A stretch of DNA of 64,000 bases from Bin5 sp965221145 (lineage in GTDB: Bacteria; Chloroflexota; Anaerolineae; Caldilineales; Caldilineaceae), in contig OZ244877.1 in the NCBI GenBank assembly GCA_965221145.1, positions 4,526,001 to 4,590,000 on the forward strand, written 5' to 3'. Shown here piece by piece: positions 35,244-44,258 of this stretch. The stretch's first letter is position 1, and every line of letters begins with the position of its first letter. The notes under the pieces were generated by a model. The model was not told the origin of the DNA and searched no databases. It was given only the letters and a program-made list of their open reading frames with translations. A program made the position numbers and the translations under genes.

Positions 35244-36137
35244 ATGATTTCGCCTGCGAGCCGACCACGAAAGAGACGGGCCCAAAAAGCCAAATCTGCC
35301 GGCCTCGCGTTGCTGCTCGTCCTGCTGACCTCCTTCTCCGTTTCCCGCCTGCAAGCCCAGAACGAAGAGAGTGCCTTCGACCGGCTCCTGGCTGAGTTCA
35401 AGATGCTGACCGCGCTGGTGGGCCGCCATTCCTCCGATCTGCGCGCCCTGGATGCACGTGTCAGCGCCCTGGAAGAGGCGGGGGCGCAAGACCCGCTGGC
35501 GGGGATCCCGATCGCCGAAGAGAACCGTTGTATCCCCTACGACGCCGACGACTACAACTACCCGCAGAGTGTGGAGACCGCCATCGTCGCCGCGATGGGC
35601 GGGCGCATCTACAGTCCCTATACAGGCCAGACCTTCGCCAGCCTCGCCGAAACCGACATCGAGCACATCGTCGCCCGCAGCGAGGCGCACGAGAGCGGGC
35701 TGTGCGCGGCCGGCGCGGCCACCCGTCAGGCCTTCGCCTCCGACCCCCTCAACCTCACCCTGGCCGACCCCGTTCTCAACCGCGACCGCAAGATGGCATG
35801 GGACCTGGCCGAATGGCTGCCGGAGCGCAACCGCTGCTGGTACGTCGATCGCGTCCTGGCGGTCAAGCGTAAATACGGCCTGTCAATGGACATCCGCGAA
35901 GCGGCCGCGGCGGGCGTCGTGCTGGCCTCCTGCACCTCGTTTGAGATGGTCTACCATACCGAGCCGACGTCCGCGCCGCAGGTTGATGACGCCCTGGCCC
36001 TCTACGATGACAACGGCAACGGCCGCATCAGTTGCGCCGAGGCGCGGGCGCACGGCATCGCGCCCGTGGAGCGGGGGCATGCGGCGTATGCTTATATGCG
36101 GGATGCGGATGGGGATGGGGTAGTGTGTGAGGGGTGA
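35244..36137 (+). CDS. Secreted HNH nuclease with C-terminal excalibur domain
   Basis: A 297-residue protein. A basic N-terminus and hydrophobic stretch (SAGLALLLVLLTSFSVS, cleavage likely after LQA) form a signal peptide. A short coiled-coil (LLAEFKMLTALVGRHSSD) precedes an HNH/DUF1524-like nuclease: TDIEHIVARSEAHESGLC, then DPLNLTLADPVLNRDRK. The C-terminus is an excalibur calcium-binding motif (YMRDADGDGVVCE) preceded by an EF-like NGNGRISCAEA. It probably degrades extracellular DNA for nutrition or competition. The start at 35244 (MISPASRPRKRR) is preferred to 35172 because it places the signal peptide correctly; GGGG lies 9 bases upstream. Confidence 0.8.
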   Translation: MISPASRPRKRRAQKAKSAGLALLLVLLTSFSVSRLQAQNEESAFDRLLAEFKMLTALVGRHSSDLRALDARVSALEEAGAQDPLAGIPIAEENRCIPYDADDYNYPQSVETAIVAAMGGRIYSPYTGQTFASLAETDIEHIVARSEAHESGLCAAGAATRQAFASDPLNLTLADPVLNRDRKMAWDLAEWLPERNRCWYVDRVLAVKRKYGLSMDIREAAAAGVVLASCTSFEMVYHTEPTSAPQVDDALALYDDNGNGRISCAEARAHGIAPVERGHAAYAYMRDADGDGVVCEG

Positions 36138-36181
36138 GAAAGGCTTGGTAATTCGGGGGGATTCCCATTAAGGTTTTCGGT

Positions 36182-37432
36182 TTATTCGTTCTTAGCGAAA
36201 AATACCATCGTCTCCCTGGAAGGCTGTCGCCCATACTGTTTCATCTGTTGGGCACTGTTGCCCCGAAGTCGCAACACCCAAGCAGCATCAAATGCTAGCC
36301 CGGCCTGTGGCGCCAGTTCAGCCATGATTTCGTCCACCGGGATCATCACCCCTGCATGGCGAACGTTTCCTACAACGTAGGCTGCCCGCCCGCCAAGTCT
36401 CAGAGTTCGTTTGACTTCCAGCAGGGATAGATAAATATCCTCAAAGTAGCCGTTCAAGAGTGGTTTGATCCTGGAGTCGGCATCGCCAGGAATCTTTTCC
36501 AGAACCGCTTGGAGGGAGCTAGGTATGCTATAGCCCTTCAACCGACGCTTGTAACCATTAGGGCCTTTCGCCTCCACATGCGAGCGTATAGATTTGTGCC
36601 GCAGCTTGGTAACTTCAGGTTCCCCTAGACCTAGGAGTAGCAGGTCGATGTGGAAGACTCGTGAATAGTCATGACGGTTCGCGTATGGTGGCGATGTGAT
36701 CAGCCCATCAACGGATGAATCCGGGAGCGGGAGCTTACGGGCGTCTGCCAGTCGGGCCCGGCTTGGCGGAACATTTTCTGTCCAGTTTAGCGCATTGACG
36801 TCCTCTAACATACTCGCCACTCTGTCTTTGAATGCCTGTCTTATTTCGTCGCTGCGGTTGGGCCACGTCTGCCATCTAAACCACCCTCCATCGGGAACTG
36901 CCCTGCAATAATCTTTGACGGTCCAAAGGAGAGCAGTTAGGAAAAAGAGCCGATTTCTGCGCCGTAGTTTTCGGATAGGAGCGAGCAAAGTGAAGATCTC
37001 TCGAAGTTCCTCTTCGGTAAAAGCCTTTGACAAGCGCTCTGGAATTTGAGGGGCGTCCACAGGGCCTATTCTTAAGACGGTTTGCAGGCCCCGTTTGAGT
37101 CGATTTGGGTCGTAGTAAGCAATCTTGGCATTAGCGACATTAACCGCCAGTGGTGACAGATCGAATCCCTCGGCGGACAAACCGTTTTCGCGGGCTGCAA
37201 GTAGAGTCGTACCAGCACCGGCGAAGTTGTCAGCTAAGACGCCACCTTCCGGGAGGGACCAGAGGGAGAGCACTTCTTCTATCAGTCGATTTGAGAAACT
37301 GTGGGGGAAGTAAAACCAGCGATGACGGGGGGACGTCTTTAGCTCTTTGGCTGTAGCTGCTCTCGCTAGATCGAGACGGTATTCAAAACGCGGAGGGAGC
37401 GATGGAGGACCGTCTTTAAGAGCAGTTGTCAT
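36182..37432 (-). CDS. Site-specific DNA methyltransferase (TSPPY type)
   Basis: A 416-residue methylase. VLADNFAGAGTTLLAARENG is the SAM-binding motif I, SAEGFDLSPLAV motif II, and LITSPPYANRHDY the SPPY catalytic motif, typical of N4-cytosine or N6-adenine enzymes of the SPPY kind. The HRWFYFPHSFSNRLIEEVL opening is seen in methylases that belong to restriction or defence loci. No nuclease lies directly next to it; the nearest candidates are the PIN/AAA operon 500 bases upstream on the same strand and the type ISP gene beyond. It could be a solitary methylase or part of that module. Confidence 0.82.
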   Translation of the reverse strand: MTTALKDGPPSLPPRFEYRLDLARAATAKELKTSPRHRWFYFPHSFSNRLIEEVLSLWSLPEGGVLADNFAGAGTTLLAARENGLSAEGFDLSPLAVNVANAKIAYYDPNRLKRGLQTVLRIGPVDAPQIPERLSKAFTEEELREIFTLLAPIRKLRRRNRLFFLTALLWTVKDYCRAVPDGGWFRWQTWPNRSDEIRQAFKDRVASMLEDVNALNWTENVPPSRARLADARKLPLPDSSVDGLITSPPYANRHDYSRVFHIDLLLLGLGEPEVTKLRHKSIRSHVEAKGPNGYKRRLKGYSIPSSLQAVLEKIPGDADSRIKPLLNGYFEDIYLSLLEVKRTLRLGGRAAYVVGNVRHAGVMIPVDEIMAELAPQAGLAFDAAWVLRLRGNSAQQMKQYGRQPSRETMVFFAKNE

Positions 37433-37700
37433 GTCCTCGCAATGCCCTGCTGGGAGATGGCCTTGGAAAGGTGACTTTCGCCGTTTGCCGATAGTTTGGA
37501 CCGTTTACAATAGACAATGGCGGAGTGCTCTGTCTTCACTAATGTAGATCCCAAATGAGACCAAGAATTTGCGAATACCAGGAGGGTAAACAAGACTCCT
37601 GCAATCCCAGGATGGAGGCCATGTGAAAAGTCTTGGTTTCAAATTGAACTTGCATTAGAAGAACCAGGTTTGGGTTAAGAAAACCATTCTTAACTTAAGT

Positions 37701-37935
37701 GAGGGGTGTGCATAATTGATCCAATCTGCAAATTTGCTTGTCAACAGGGGCCTATCGGCCTGAATTTCTGCTGAAATTGGCGCTCCCGGCGCAAGAATCA
37801 GTCGAATTCCACCAGGTCAGCCCCTTGCGCTAACGGAAAATCTGGTTCGTTTCTGGCAATTTCATTGGTAGAAACGATGTAGATGTGCCGACATTTCGCA
37901 CACCTGCCAGTGAGAAAGACTTATGCACACCCCTC
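37701..37935. mobile_element. 235-bp MITE with perfect 15-bp TIRs and 9-bp TSD
   Basis: Termini GAGGGGTGTGCATAA (37701-37715) and TTATGCACACCCCTC (37921-37935) are perfect inverted repeats. The 9-bp AACTTAAGT is duplicated on both sides (37692-37700, 37936-37944). The right copy contains the TAA stop (37939-37941, minus strand) of the PIN gene. The rest of the gap 37433-37700 shows no gene. Confidence 0.9.
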
Positions 37936-37938
37936 AAC

Positions 37939-38706
37939 TTAAGTGAAAGGGCGGCTTGGCCTGACCCCTTTTGGAAACTTGAAAGCACTTGGCTTACCGA
38001 GTGCATCGCGTAACGCTTGCTCAACATGCTGCCATTCAGCAGAAGGATTGTTAAGGCTATTGGTGGCCTGTATAAGAGCGGAATCCGCTGTCAGAAAGTA
38101 ATCCGCTTCGCATTCTATAGCGGCGGCATAGATATAGGCATCCATCGTTTCTATCAAGAGGCGGGACCAAATGGCCTTAGCAGTCTGGAGAATAGACGCT
38201 ACTGTTGGTCCATATCCACTCTCTTCAAGGATTCGGATGTTTATCCGTTGCTCATGCAACAATGTGTCGAAAAAATTGTCCAACTGCCTTTCAATTCGAT
38301 CATAATCCGAATTCTCCAATGCTGTTCGGAATACTACCAACGGCCTCTTGTTCCTCACTGACCATGGAACTCGACGTCGAATCAAACTCTCATCTGCTTC
38401 TGAAGCAAGGATCACGTGATGCAACTCAGAACAGCTAACTTGACAGGAAAAGTAATCGAAAGATCCCTTTACATCGCTGAGGTTTTCAAAGCAGCGTAGG
38501 CCATCTGAAATGATCTTGAAATCGTCGCTCTTGAACGAATCGACGCTCGACATACCCTTTGCTTCCAACTCAGTACGCAGATCCTGCCAGGAAGCGACCG
38601 AGTCCATTGCAACGTCTGCAATCTTACATGCTTCCCAAAAACCGAACAAGAGCACTAAGGCGTTCGTGTCCAAGAATGCAGTCTTGGTTGTAACTGGTGT
38701 CGTCAT
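37939..38706 (-). CDS. PIN-domain nuclease of a three-gene operon
   Basis: A 255-residue protein with the four acidic positions of a PIN RNase: TAFLDTNALVLLF (Asp about 13), QVSCSELHHVIL (Glu), ETMDAYIYAAAIECEADYFL (Asp) and LTADSALIQ (Asp). It is longer than VapC toxins (about 130 aa), with a helical insert of about 100 residues that may bind a partner. Its ATG overlaps the stop of the AAA ATPase gene (ATGA), so both are translated together. A MITE inserted exactly at its stop codon without changing the protein. It is probably the effector of the operon, by inference. Confidence 0.78.
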   Translation of the reverse strand: MTTPVTTKTAFLDTNALVLLFGFWEACKIADVAMDSVASWQDLRTELEAKGMSSVDSFKSDDFKIISDGLRCFENLSDVKGSFDYFSCQVSCSELHHVILASEADESLIRRRVPWSVRNKRPLVVFRTALENSDYDRIERQLDNFFDTLLHEQRINIRILEESGYGPTVASILQTAKAIWSRLLIETMDAYIYAAAIECEADYFLTADSALIQATNSLNNPSAEWQHVEQALRDALGKPSAFKFPKGVRPSRPFT

Positions 38707-39860
38707 GTTTCATCCGTAAGAAGTTTCTCGGCCTCGGCTACCAGGGATTTTGAAATGGGCGGATTGCCACCACGCTGAATTGCCAGAGCTAACGATTGCC
38801 AGAAAATTTTTATGAGTTTCCTGGGCGTAGAAATGCTCGTCGGCTTTATCACGGAGACAACATCGTCCTCAAACGGCCAAAGGTCTTCGCGATCTTTCTC
38901 TATCCTTGCGCTCTTTAGACGATGCAGAACCAAATTGTAGGCATCACAGGCTGACAAGGGGGGTATTCGAAAACTCGCTCCGAACCTGTCCATAAGAGCT
39001 GGTTCAATATTTCGTGTTTGGTCTAAACCTCCCGGCGTTATAGACAGCGCCAACCAGAACTCCTCATCACGGGCCGTATCCAGCAGACGTCTGAGAGTCG
39101 CTGTATACTCTGAGCTTTGCCTTTTCGCCAAACGCTTGCCGAGAGCAACGTCTTCGAATTCGTCAATCAGGAACGCTATTCCGTCTACTTCGAAAATTTG
39201 CCTGAGGATCCGGATAAGCGCTATGAAGTAACGCACCTCTTCCCTCTCCGGCACTAGAGAAGTGGCTGAACGAGGGATAAAGTCTCGAAATTCATAGTAA
39301 GGACGGTCTCTCGTGTTGACGACGAGTTGCGCAAAGCGAAAGGAGGTTTCCTCTTCATCCGTCAATTCATGATCTTGCAACGCCTGAGCAAGATACTCTA
39401 TTTCTCGTCCCCTGGCAGTCCGATCCCCCAAATTTTCAAGCCATTGTGGAAATTCAAGATCAATGAGTGGTGCCTGTCGCGAAGTATTGGCTTCGGATCG
39501 ATAGAGCAGTTCCCAAAGCGCCTTGGATAGCTCGTATCGTCCTACCTGACGTAGCAACTGATTCGCCAGGTCATAGAATGCAACACCAGGGTTGTCGAAG
39601 AAAAAGGGAAGAATGCGGCGTTGGCGGAATTCATTCTCTATTATCCACTGCAGCACGTAGGACTTGCCGGATCCGTAGGAGCCAACAATTATGGTTGCCT
39701 TTGCCCCACCTCCGGTCGAGAGTTGATCGATGCACTGACCGATCTTCGTCAACCATGAGTCAGGGACCCACATTTCCCCAGCGAACGCAACTCCAGTAGC
39801 GGCTGGCGGGAAGGGGTTGAACTTCAGTCCAAGCGTTTCCAATGCAGCGTCATGGGACAT
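38703..39860 (-). CDS. AAA ATPase (ORC/TniB-like) of a three-gene operon
   Basis: A 385-residue ATPase. GLKFNPFPPAATG opens the protein, IIVGSYGSGKSYVLQW (residues 60-67) is Walker A, IAFLIDEFEDVALG Walker B, WLALSITPGGLDQ a sensor-1-like strand, and DRFGASFRIPPLS an arginine-containing block. The NPF opening followed by a STAND/AAA core is like ATPases that act with transposition, BREX or other DNA-defence machines. It overlaps the upstream gene by 11 bases and the downstream PIN gene by four, so the three are co-translated. The specific family is not recognised. Confidence 0.75.
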   Translation of the reverse strand: MSHDAALETLGLKFNPFPPAATGVAFAGEMWVPDSWLTKIGQCIDQLSTGGGAKATIIVGSYGSGKSYVLQWIIENEFRQRRILPFFFDNPGVAFYDLANQLLRQVGRYELSKALWELLYRSEANTSRQAPLIDLEFPQWLENLGDRTARGREIEYLAQALQDHELTDEEETSFRFAQLVVNTRDRPYYEFRDFIPRSATSLVPEREEVRYFIALIRILRQIFEVDGIAFLIDEFEDVALGKRLAKRQSSEYTATLRRLLDTARDEEFWLALSITPGGLDQTRNIEPALMDRFGASFRIPPLSACDAYNLVLHRLKSARIEKDREDLWPFEDDVVSVIKPTSISTPRKLIKIFWQSLALAIQRGGNPPISKSLVAEAEKLLTDET

Positions 39861-40857
39861 TGCTTAGCTCCTTACCGGAAGTCCGCTTGATTCGATTTGC
39901 CAACTCGTGATGCACTTGAATGTGGGATACGTGTTCACCACTTGGCAGCGCTAGAAAACCCTTCAGTATTAGTTTCCTCATCTGCTTGGACTGGCCTGCG
40001 AGAATCATCCGGTCGCTCACCGCAATTGGGGAAATGAGACCAGCGTGAACCCTGAGCCACTCACTTAGCACACATTTTACTCTCTTAAGCGGGACTCTTA
40101 ACCGACTAGCCACCGAAAATAGAAGATCACCGACCCTTGGTGATGCCCAATCACCGGAAAACTCAAGAGATTCAATCAAGGCATTCTTGATCGTTGCAAC
40201 TTCGACCTCTGGTCGTATCTCTACAGGGAAAATGCGATAGCCTTCCCCAACTCGATACATCTCGTCCAGGAACTTCAGTTGGTGGACCCCCCATGCACGC
40301 ATACCGAAGTGGATGGCTTGAATCGCTTTGTAGCCCTGATGCACTTCTGTAAGATCGATATCTTCTTGGCTGCGGAGGGAAAGTCGGTATTCACACTGAG
40401 GACGACGTCCAGACTTCGTCCACTTCAAGACAATTGGTACTCCACTATTTGTAAATTCCTGCAAAGAACAAGGTCGCTTTGAAGGCATAAAAGTTTTCCA
40501 GAAGGTTTCGTAACAGTCAGCATTGCGAACCACTCGATTTCCAAATACGTATCGTTGATCATCGTCCAGTTTTTTCGTCTTAAGGTTCGTAAGCATCGGG
40601 CCACATTCGACCGCATTGAGATTCGAGATTAGCCGACCATCGTGTCGGACGACCAACTCAAGTTTTTCGAGGGCGCGCCGATGATGATAACGGTTTGATG
40701 GGCCAAAAGGCTCGCCAGAAGGAAGCACAAACGTGCCCGAGGAGATTGCCACACGGTCTAACGCAGTTGGAGTAAATCCGTCTGGCTGTGCAACGATCAA
40801 AGCCAACAGGTCTCGCAATTTAGAAAAGTCCACCCATCGCATCCAGTAGTCAGCCAT
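39850..40857 (-). CDS. Unknown protein, first gene of the AAA/PIN operon
   Basis: A 335-residue soluble protein that I do not recognise. The N-terminus (DFSKLRDLLALIVAQPDGFTPTALDRVAI, then NRYHHRRALEKLELVVRHDGRLISN) reads like a winged-helix DNA-binding domain, and the C-terminus (VGDLLFSVASRLRVPLKRVKCVLSEWLRVHAGL) has another helical, possibly HTH, segment. It is first in a tight operon and overlaps the AAA gene. It may recognise DNA or a phage product for the ATPase/PIN pair; this is speculation from order and composition. The operon is less GC-rich than flanking metabolism. Confidence 0.6.
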   Translation of the reverse strand: MADYWMRWVDFSKLRDLLALIVAQPDGFTPTALDRVAISSGTFVLPSGEPFGPSNRYHHRRALEKLELVVRHDGRLISNLNAVECGPMLTNLKTKKLDDDQRYVFGNRVVRNADCYETFWKTFMPSKRPCSLQEFTNSGVPIVLKWTKSGRRPQCEYRLSLRSQEDIDLTEVHQGYKAIQAIHFGMRAWGVHQLKFLDEMYRVGEGYRIFPVEIRPEVEVATIKNALIESLEFSGDWASPRVGDLLFSVASRLRVPLKRVKCVLSEWLRVHAGLISPIAVSDRMILAGQSKQMRKLILKGFLALPSGEHVSHIQVHHELANRIKRTSGKELSNVP

Positions 40858-41245
40858 AGGAAGCCTATTTGGGAAGAGTCAAGACTCGCATATCCCTATC
40901 AGAACAATTGTGCCACATAAGCTGCATAGTCACAAGTTTCAAAAAAGGTTAGAGAAGCGATTAAGGGCTATTGAGGAAAGTTTCTGCTAACAATAGGGAA
41001 GATCTGCTTTAAGTACCTCTTTCCCAAACGGTGGAAAGAGAAATAAGTGTGGGTCCAGGAACTGAACTGCGAACTAAAGTGTATAATAGAGCAGTTCGCC
41101 GTGCGGGGGAAAGGGATAGTTCGGTGTCCAAGCAGCGGCGACGTTCCGTGACTCCCGAACTAGCCTAAAGCATCACTAGTTGTCAAAGTATGTAGTATCA
41201 TAGCCGATAGCCCACTCCACCATAGTTCGCCCGAACCCAATCAAA
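40858..41245. other. Divergent intergenic region between two defence units
   Basis: 388 bases separate the AAA/PIN operon and the type ISP gene. A TATAAT hexamer lies at 41084-41089 on the plus strand without a clear -35. The last 30 bases before 41246 resemble those before the second type ISP gene (CCAATCAAA directly before ATG in both). Nothing else was recognised. Confidence 0.4.
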
Positions 41246-43348
41246 ATGCCCACCCTCACCCTCAAACCCACCCACAAGCCCGTCAAATCCTACTACGCCG
41301 CGCTCGACCAGTTCGCCCGCCTCGGCGTTACCCACGAAACCGCGGTGCGCGCCGCCTTCCAGTCCCTGCTCGAAACCTGCGCCCGCCAGTGCGGCTGGAC
41401 CCTCGTGCCGGAGTTCGCGCTCAATACGCGGCGGGGCAAGCGCATTGTGGCCGACGGCGCGCTGGTCGACGATTTCCGCCTCACACACGGCTACTGGGAG
41501 GCCAAGGACATTGACGACGACCTGCCCACCGAGGTCGAGCGCAAGTTCCAGGCCGGCTACCCGCGCGACAATATCCTCTTCCAGACGCCGCAGCGGGCGA
41601 TGCTGTGGCAGCACGGACGCCTGGCGCTCGACGCCTACCTGACCGACCCGAAGCAGCTGATCGAGACGCTGCAAACCTTCTGCGCCTACCGCCCGCAGGA
41701 GTACGCCGCCTGGGAAGAGGCCGTCGCGCAGTTCAAGGATAGGGTCGCCGACATCGGCCAGGGCTTGGCCGCGCTCATCCAGCAGGAGCGCAAGAGCAAC
41801 CGGGTCTTCACCAACGCCTTCGCCGAGTTTCTGGAAAAATGCCGCCAGTCGATCAACCCGAACCTGGCCGAGGCCGCGGTCGAGGAGATGCTGATCCAGC
41901 ACCTGCTGACCGAGCGGCTGTTTCGCACCGTCTTCAACCGGCCGGCCTTCACGCGGCGCAACGTGATCGCCTTCGAGATCGAGAACGTGATCGACGCGCT
42001 CACGTCGCAATCGTTCAGCCGCGACGAGTTTCTGGGCAGCCTGGACCGCTTCTACGTTGCCATCGAGCGCACCGCCGCCACGATCAGCGACTTTTCGCAC
42101 AAGCAGCACTTTCTCAACACCGTCTACGAGCAGTTTTTCCAGGGCTTTTCGGTCAAGGTGGCGGATACGCACGGCATCGTCTACACGCCGCAGCCGATCG
42201 TCGATTTCATGGTGCGCAGCGTGGCCGCCATCCTGGAGCGCGAGTTTGGCCGTTCGCTGGCGGACGAGGGCGTTCACATCATCGACCCCTTCGTGGGCAC
42301 GGGCAACTTCATCGTGCGCATGATGCGCGAGATCCCGCGCACCGCGCTGGAACGCAAGTACGGGAGCGAACTGCACTGCAACGAGGTGATGCTGCTGCCT
42401 TACTACATCGCCAGCATGAACATCGAGCACGAGTACTACGACGCGACGGAGAAGTACGAGCCATTCGCGGGCATCTGTCTGGTGGACACGTTCGACCTGG
42501 CCGAGGACCGGCAACTGCCGCTGTTTGCGCCGGAGAATACGCAGCGCGTGGAGAGCCAGAAGGAGACGCCGATGTTCGTGGTGATCGGCAATCCGCCTTA
42601 CAACGTAGGGCAGGTGAATGAGAACGACAACAACAAGAACCGCAAGTATCCGACGATGGACAAGCGGGTGGCGGATACCTACTCGAAGGACTCCAAAGCG
42701 ACGAATAAGAACAAGCTGTCAGACCCCTATGTAAAGGCGATTCGCTGGGCGGCGGACCGCATTGGAGAAGAAGGCATTGTTGCTCTGGTGACCAACAGCG
42801 GCTTTCTCGACGGCATAGGGGCCGATGGGATGAGAAAGCATCTCGCGGACGATTTCGACGCCATCTACATTCTCGATTTGAGCGGGAACGTGCGCCAGAA
42901 TCCCAAGCTGTCAGGCACAACGCACAACGTCTTTGGCATTCAGATCGGCGTCAGCATCAACTTTTTTGTCAAGAAGCGCGGCGAGACAGACGCCCCGGCC
43001 AAGATTTTCTACGCACGTGTTGAAGAGAACTGGCGCAAGGAAGAGAAGTACCGCTATCTGGATGAAAGGGAACAGTATGGCAACGTCGATTGGAAGAGGA
43101 TAACGCCAAACAAGCGGCACACATGGCTGACAGAGGGTCTCCATGCCGAATTTCTTACTTTCGTGCCCCTTGGAAGCAAGGAAGCAAAGGCGGATAAAAG
43201 GGAGGCCGAGGGCGTAGTATTCAAGACCTATAGCCTAGGTGTGAGTACGAATCGAGACGCTTGGGTCCGCAATTTTGACCGCAATGCGCTCATTGAGAAC
43301 GTCAAACGAACAATCGGCACGTATAACGAACAGGTTTCAAATTGGTAG
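41246..43348 (+). pseudogene. Type ISP restriction/modification gene, 3' truncated (copy A)
   Basis: The 700-residue frame corresponds to the first about two thirds of copy B (56664-59783). A PD-(D/E)XK-like nuclease domain opens it (IVADGALVDDF...YWEAKD, Glu85 and Lys87 spacing), then the methylase with DPFVGTGNFIVRMM (motif I, about 346) and VIGNPPYNVGQ (motif IV, about 448). Residues 1 to about 440 differ from copy B at only about eight positions; beyond about 450 the copies diverge. The frame ends at NW followed by TAG formed by the left end of an IS701-like element (43346); the C-terminal third, expected to hold target recognition, is missing. It may be inactive or lack specificity. Confidence 0.88.
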
Positions 43349-43382
43349 GACTTTCGCTGGGAGGTCAAGAGGCTGTACACTT

Positions 43383-43477
43383 GAGAGATGAGGTAGTGGT
43401 CGAGAGATGAGGTAGTGGTCGAGAGATGAGGTAGTGGTCGAGAGATGAGGTAGTGGTCGAGAGATGAGGTAGTGGTC
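43383..43477 (+). repeat. Five perfect 19-bp tandem repeats at the IS1 end
   Basis: GAGAGATGAGGTAGTGGTC is repeated five times without change. Its last 10 bases, GGTAGTGGTC, are the terminal bases of the IS1-like inverted repeat; the first nine (GAGAGATGA) equal the size of an IS1 target duplication. Confidence 0.95.
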
Positions 43478-44256
43478 GAATAGTAAGTGGTGATAGAATT
43501 ATAGCATGATACAGAAAACGATCACCTACAGTTGTCGAGTGTGCGGAAGCACAAATATCATCAAGAATGGGACCAACCGCCTTGGTCAGCAGCAATATCA
43601 CTGCAAAGACTGCGGTGTGTATCGGGTTTTGGAGTCCAGGAGAGAGACGAAAAAAAACAGAAGCCGCTCATCCTGAGAGCCTACCAGGAACGCATCAGTT
43701 TACGCGGACTCAGTCGGCTGTTTGGTATTCATCGTCTCACCATTGCCCGATGGGTTGGCGAGCATGTGGCCGCTTTGCCGACGCTCGTATCAACGCTGTT
43801 GCCCGCCCAGCCTGATGATGTGCTCGAATTCGATGAGGCCTGGAGCTTTGTGCGCAAACGGCGCAACAAGCGCTGGTTGTGGACGGTCATGTGTCGTCGT
43901 ACCCGCCAGATCGTGGCCTTTGTGCTCGGGGACCGCAGCGAACAGAGTTGTCGCCGTCTCTGGGACAAGGCGCCACGTACATATCGCAGATGTCTCTCCT
44001 ATAGCGACTTCTGGAAAGCGTATCAAGAGGTGCTTCCCAAAGAAACCCATTGTGCAGTCGGCAAAGGGAGCGGACAGCTATCCCATATGGAGCGTTGGTA
44101 TTGTACATTGCGACAAAGGCAAGCCCGCTATGTCCGCAAAACGCTCTCATTCTCAAAGAGCGATGCGTACCATCATATGGTCACCAACTGGTTTATCATT
44201 GACCACAACTTGGCAATGAAGTCCTTGCTCTCAACACTTACTTTGTGACCACTACC
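43468..44256 (+). mobile_element. IS1-family insertion sequence (789 bp)
   Basis: The left end starts GGTAGTGGTC at 43468 and the right end is GACCACTACC at 44256; about 29-bp imperfect inverted repeats share AGTAAGTG internally. Size and coding layout (two overlapping frames) fit the IS1 family (about 770 bp). The 9 bp left (GAGAGATGA) and right (CAGATGGGA) do not match, consistent with an adjacent deletion. Confidence 0.88.
43506..44248 (+). CDS. IS1-family transposase InsAB (programmed -1 frameshift)
   Basis: InsA begins at ATG 43506 (MIQKTITYSCRVCGS), with a zinc-ribbon CxxC/CxxC (CRVCGS, CKDCGV), and by itself stops at 43680. A run A AAA AAC at about 43650-43660, the IS1 slippery type, would shift ribosomes -1 into the frame ending at 44248. 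That frame carries GLSRLFGIHRLTIARWV (HTH) and the DDE catalytic part: DEAWSFVRKRRNKRWLWTV, SDFWKAYQEVLP and NLRQ-like RWYCTLRQRQARYVRKTLSFSKS. The product would be about 247 residues and looks intact, so the element may still be active. Confidence 0.88.
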
Positions 44257-44258
44257 CA

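Noticed and set aside
41246..43348. Programmed short form of the type ISP enzyme
   Set aside because: The stop codon is made by the IS701 terminus, so truncation by insertion is the simpler explanation.
43383..43477. Possible CRISPR-like array
   Set aside because: The 19-bp units are directly adjacent without spacers and include the IS1 terminal sequence; there are no cas genes.
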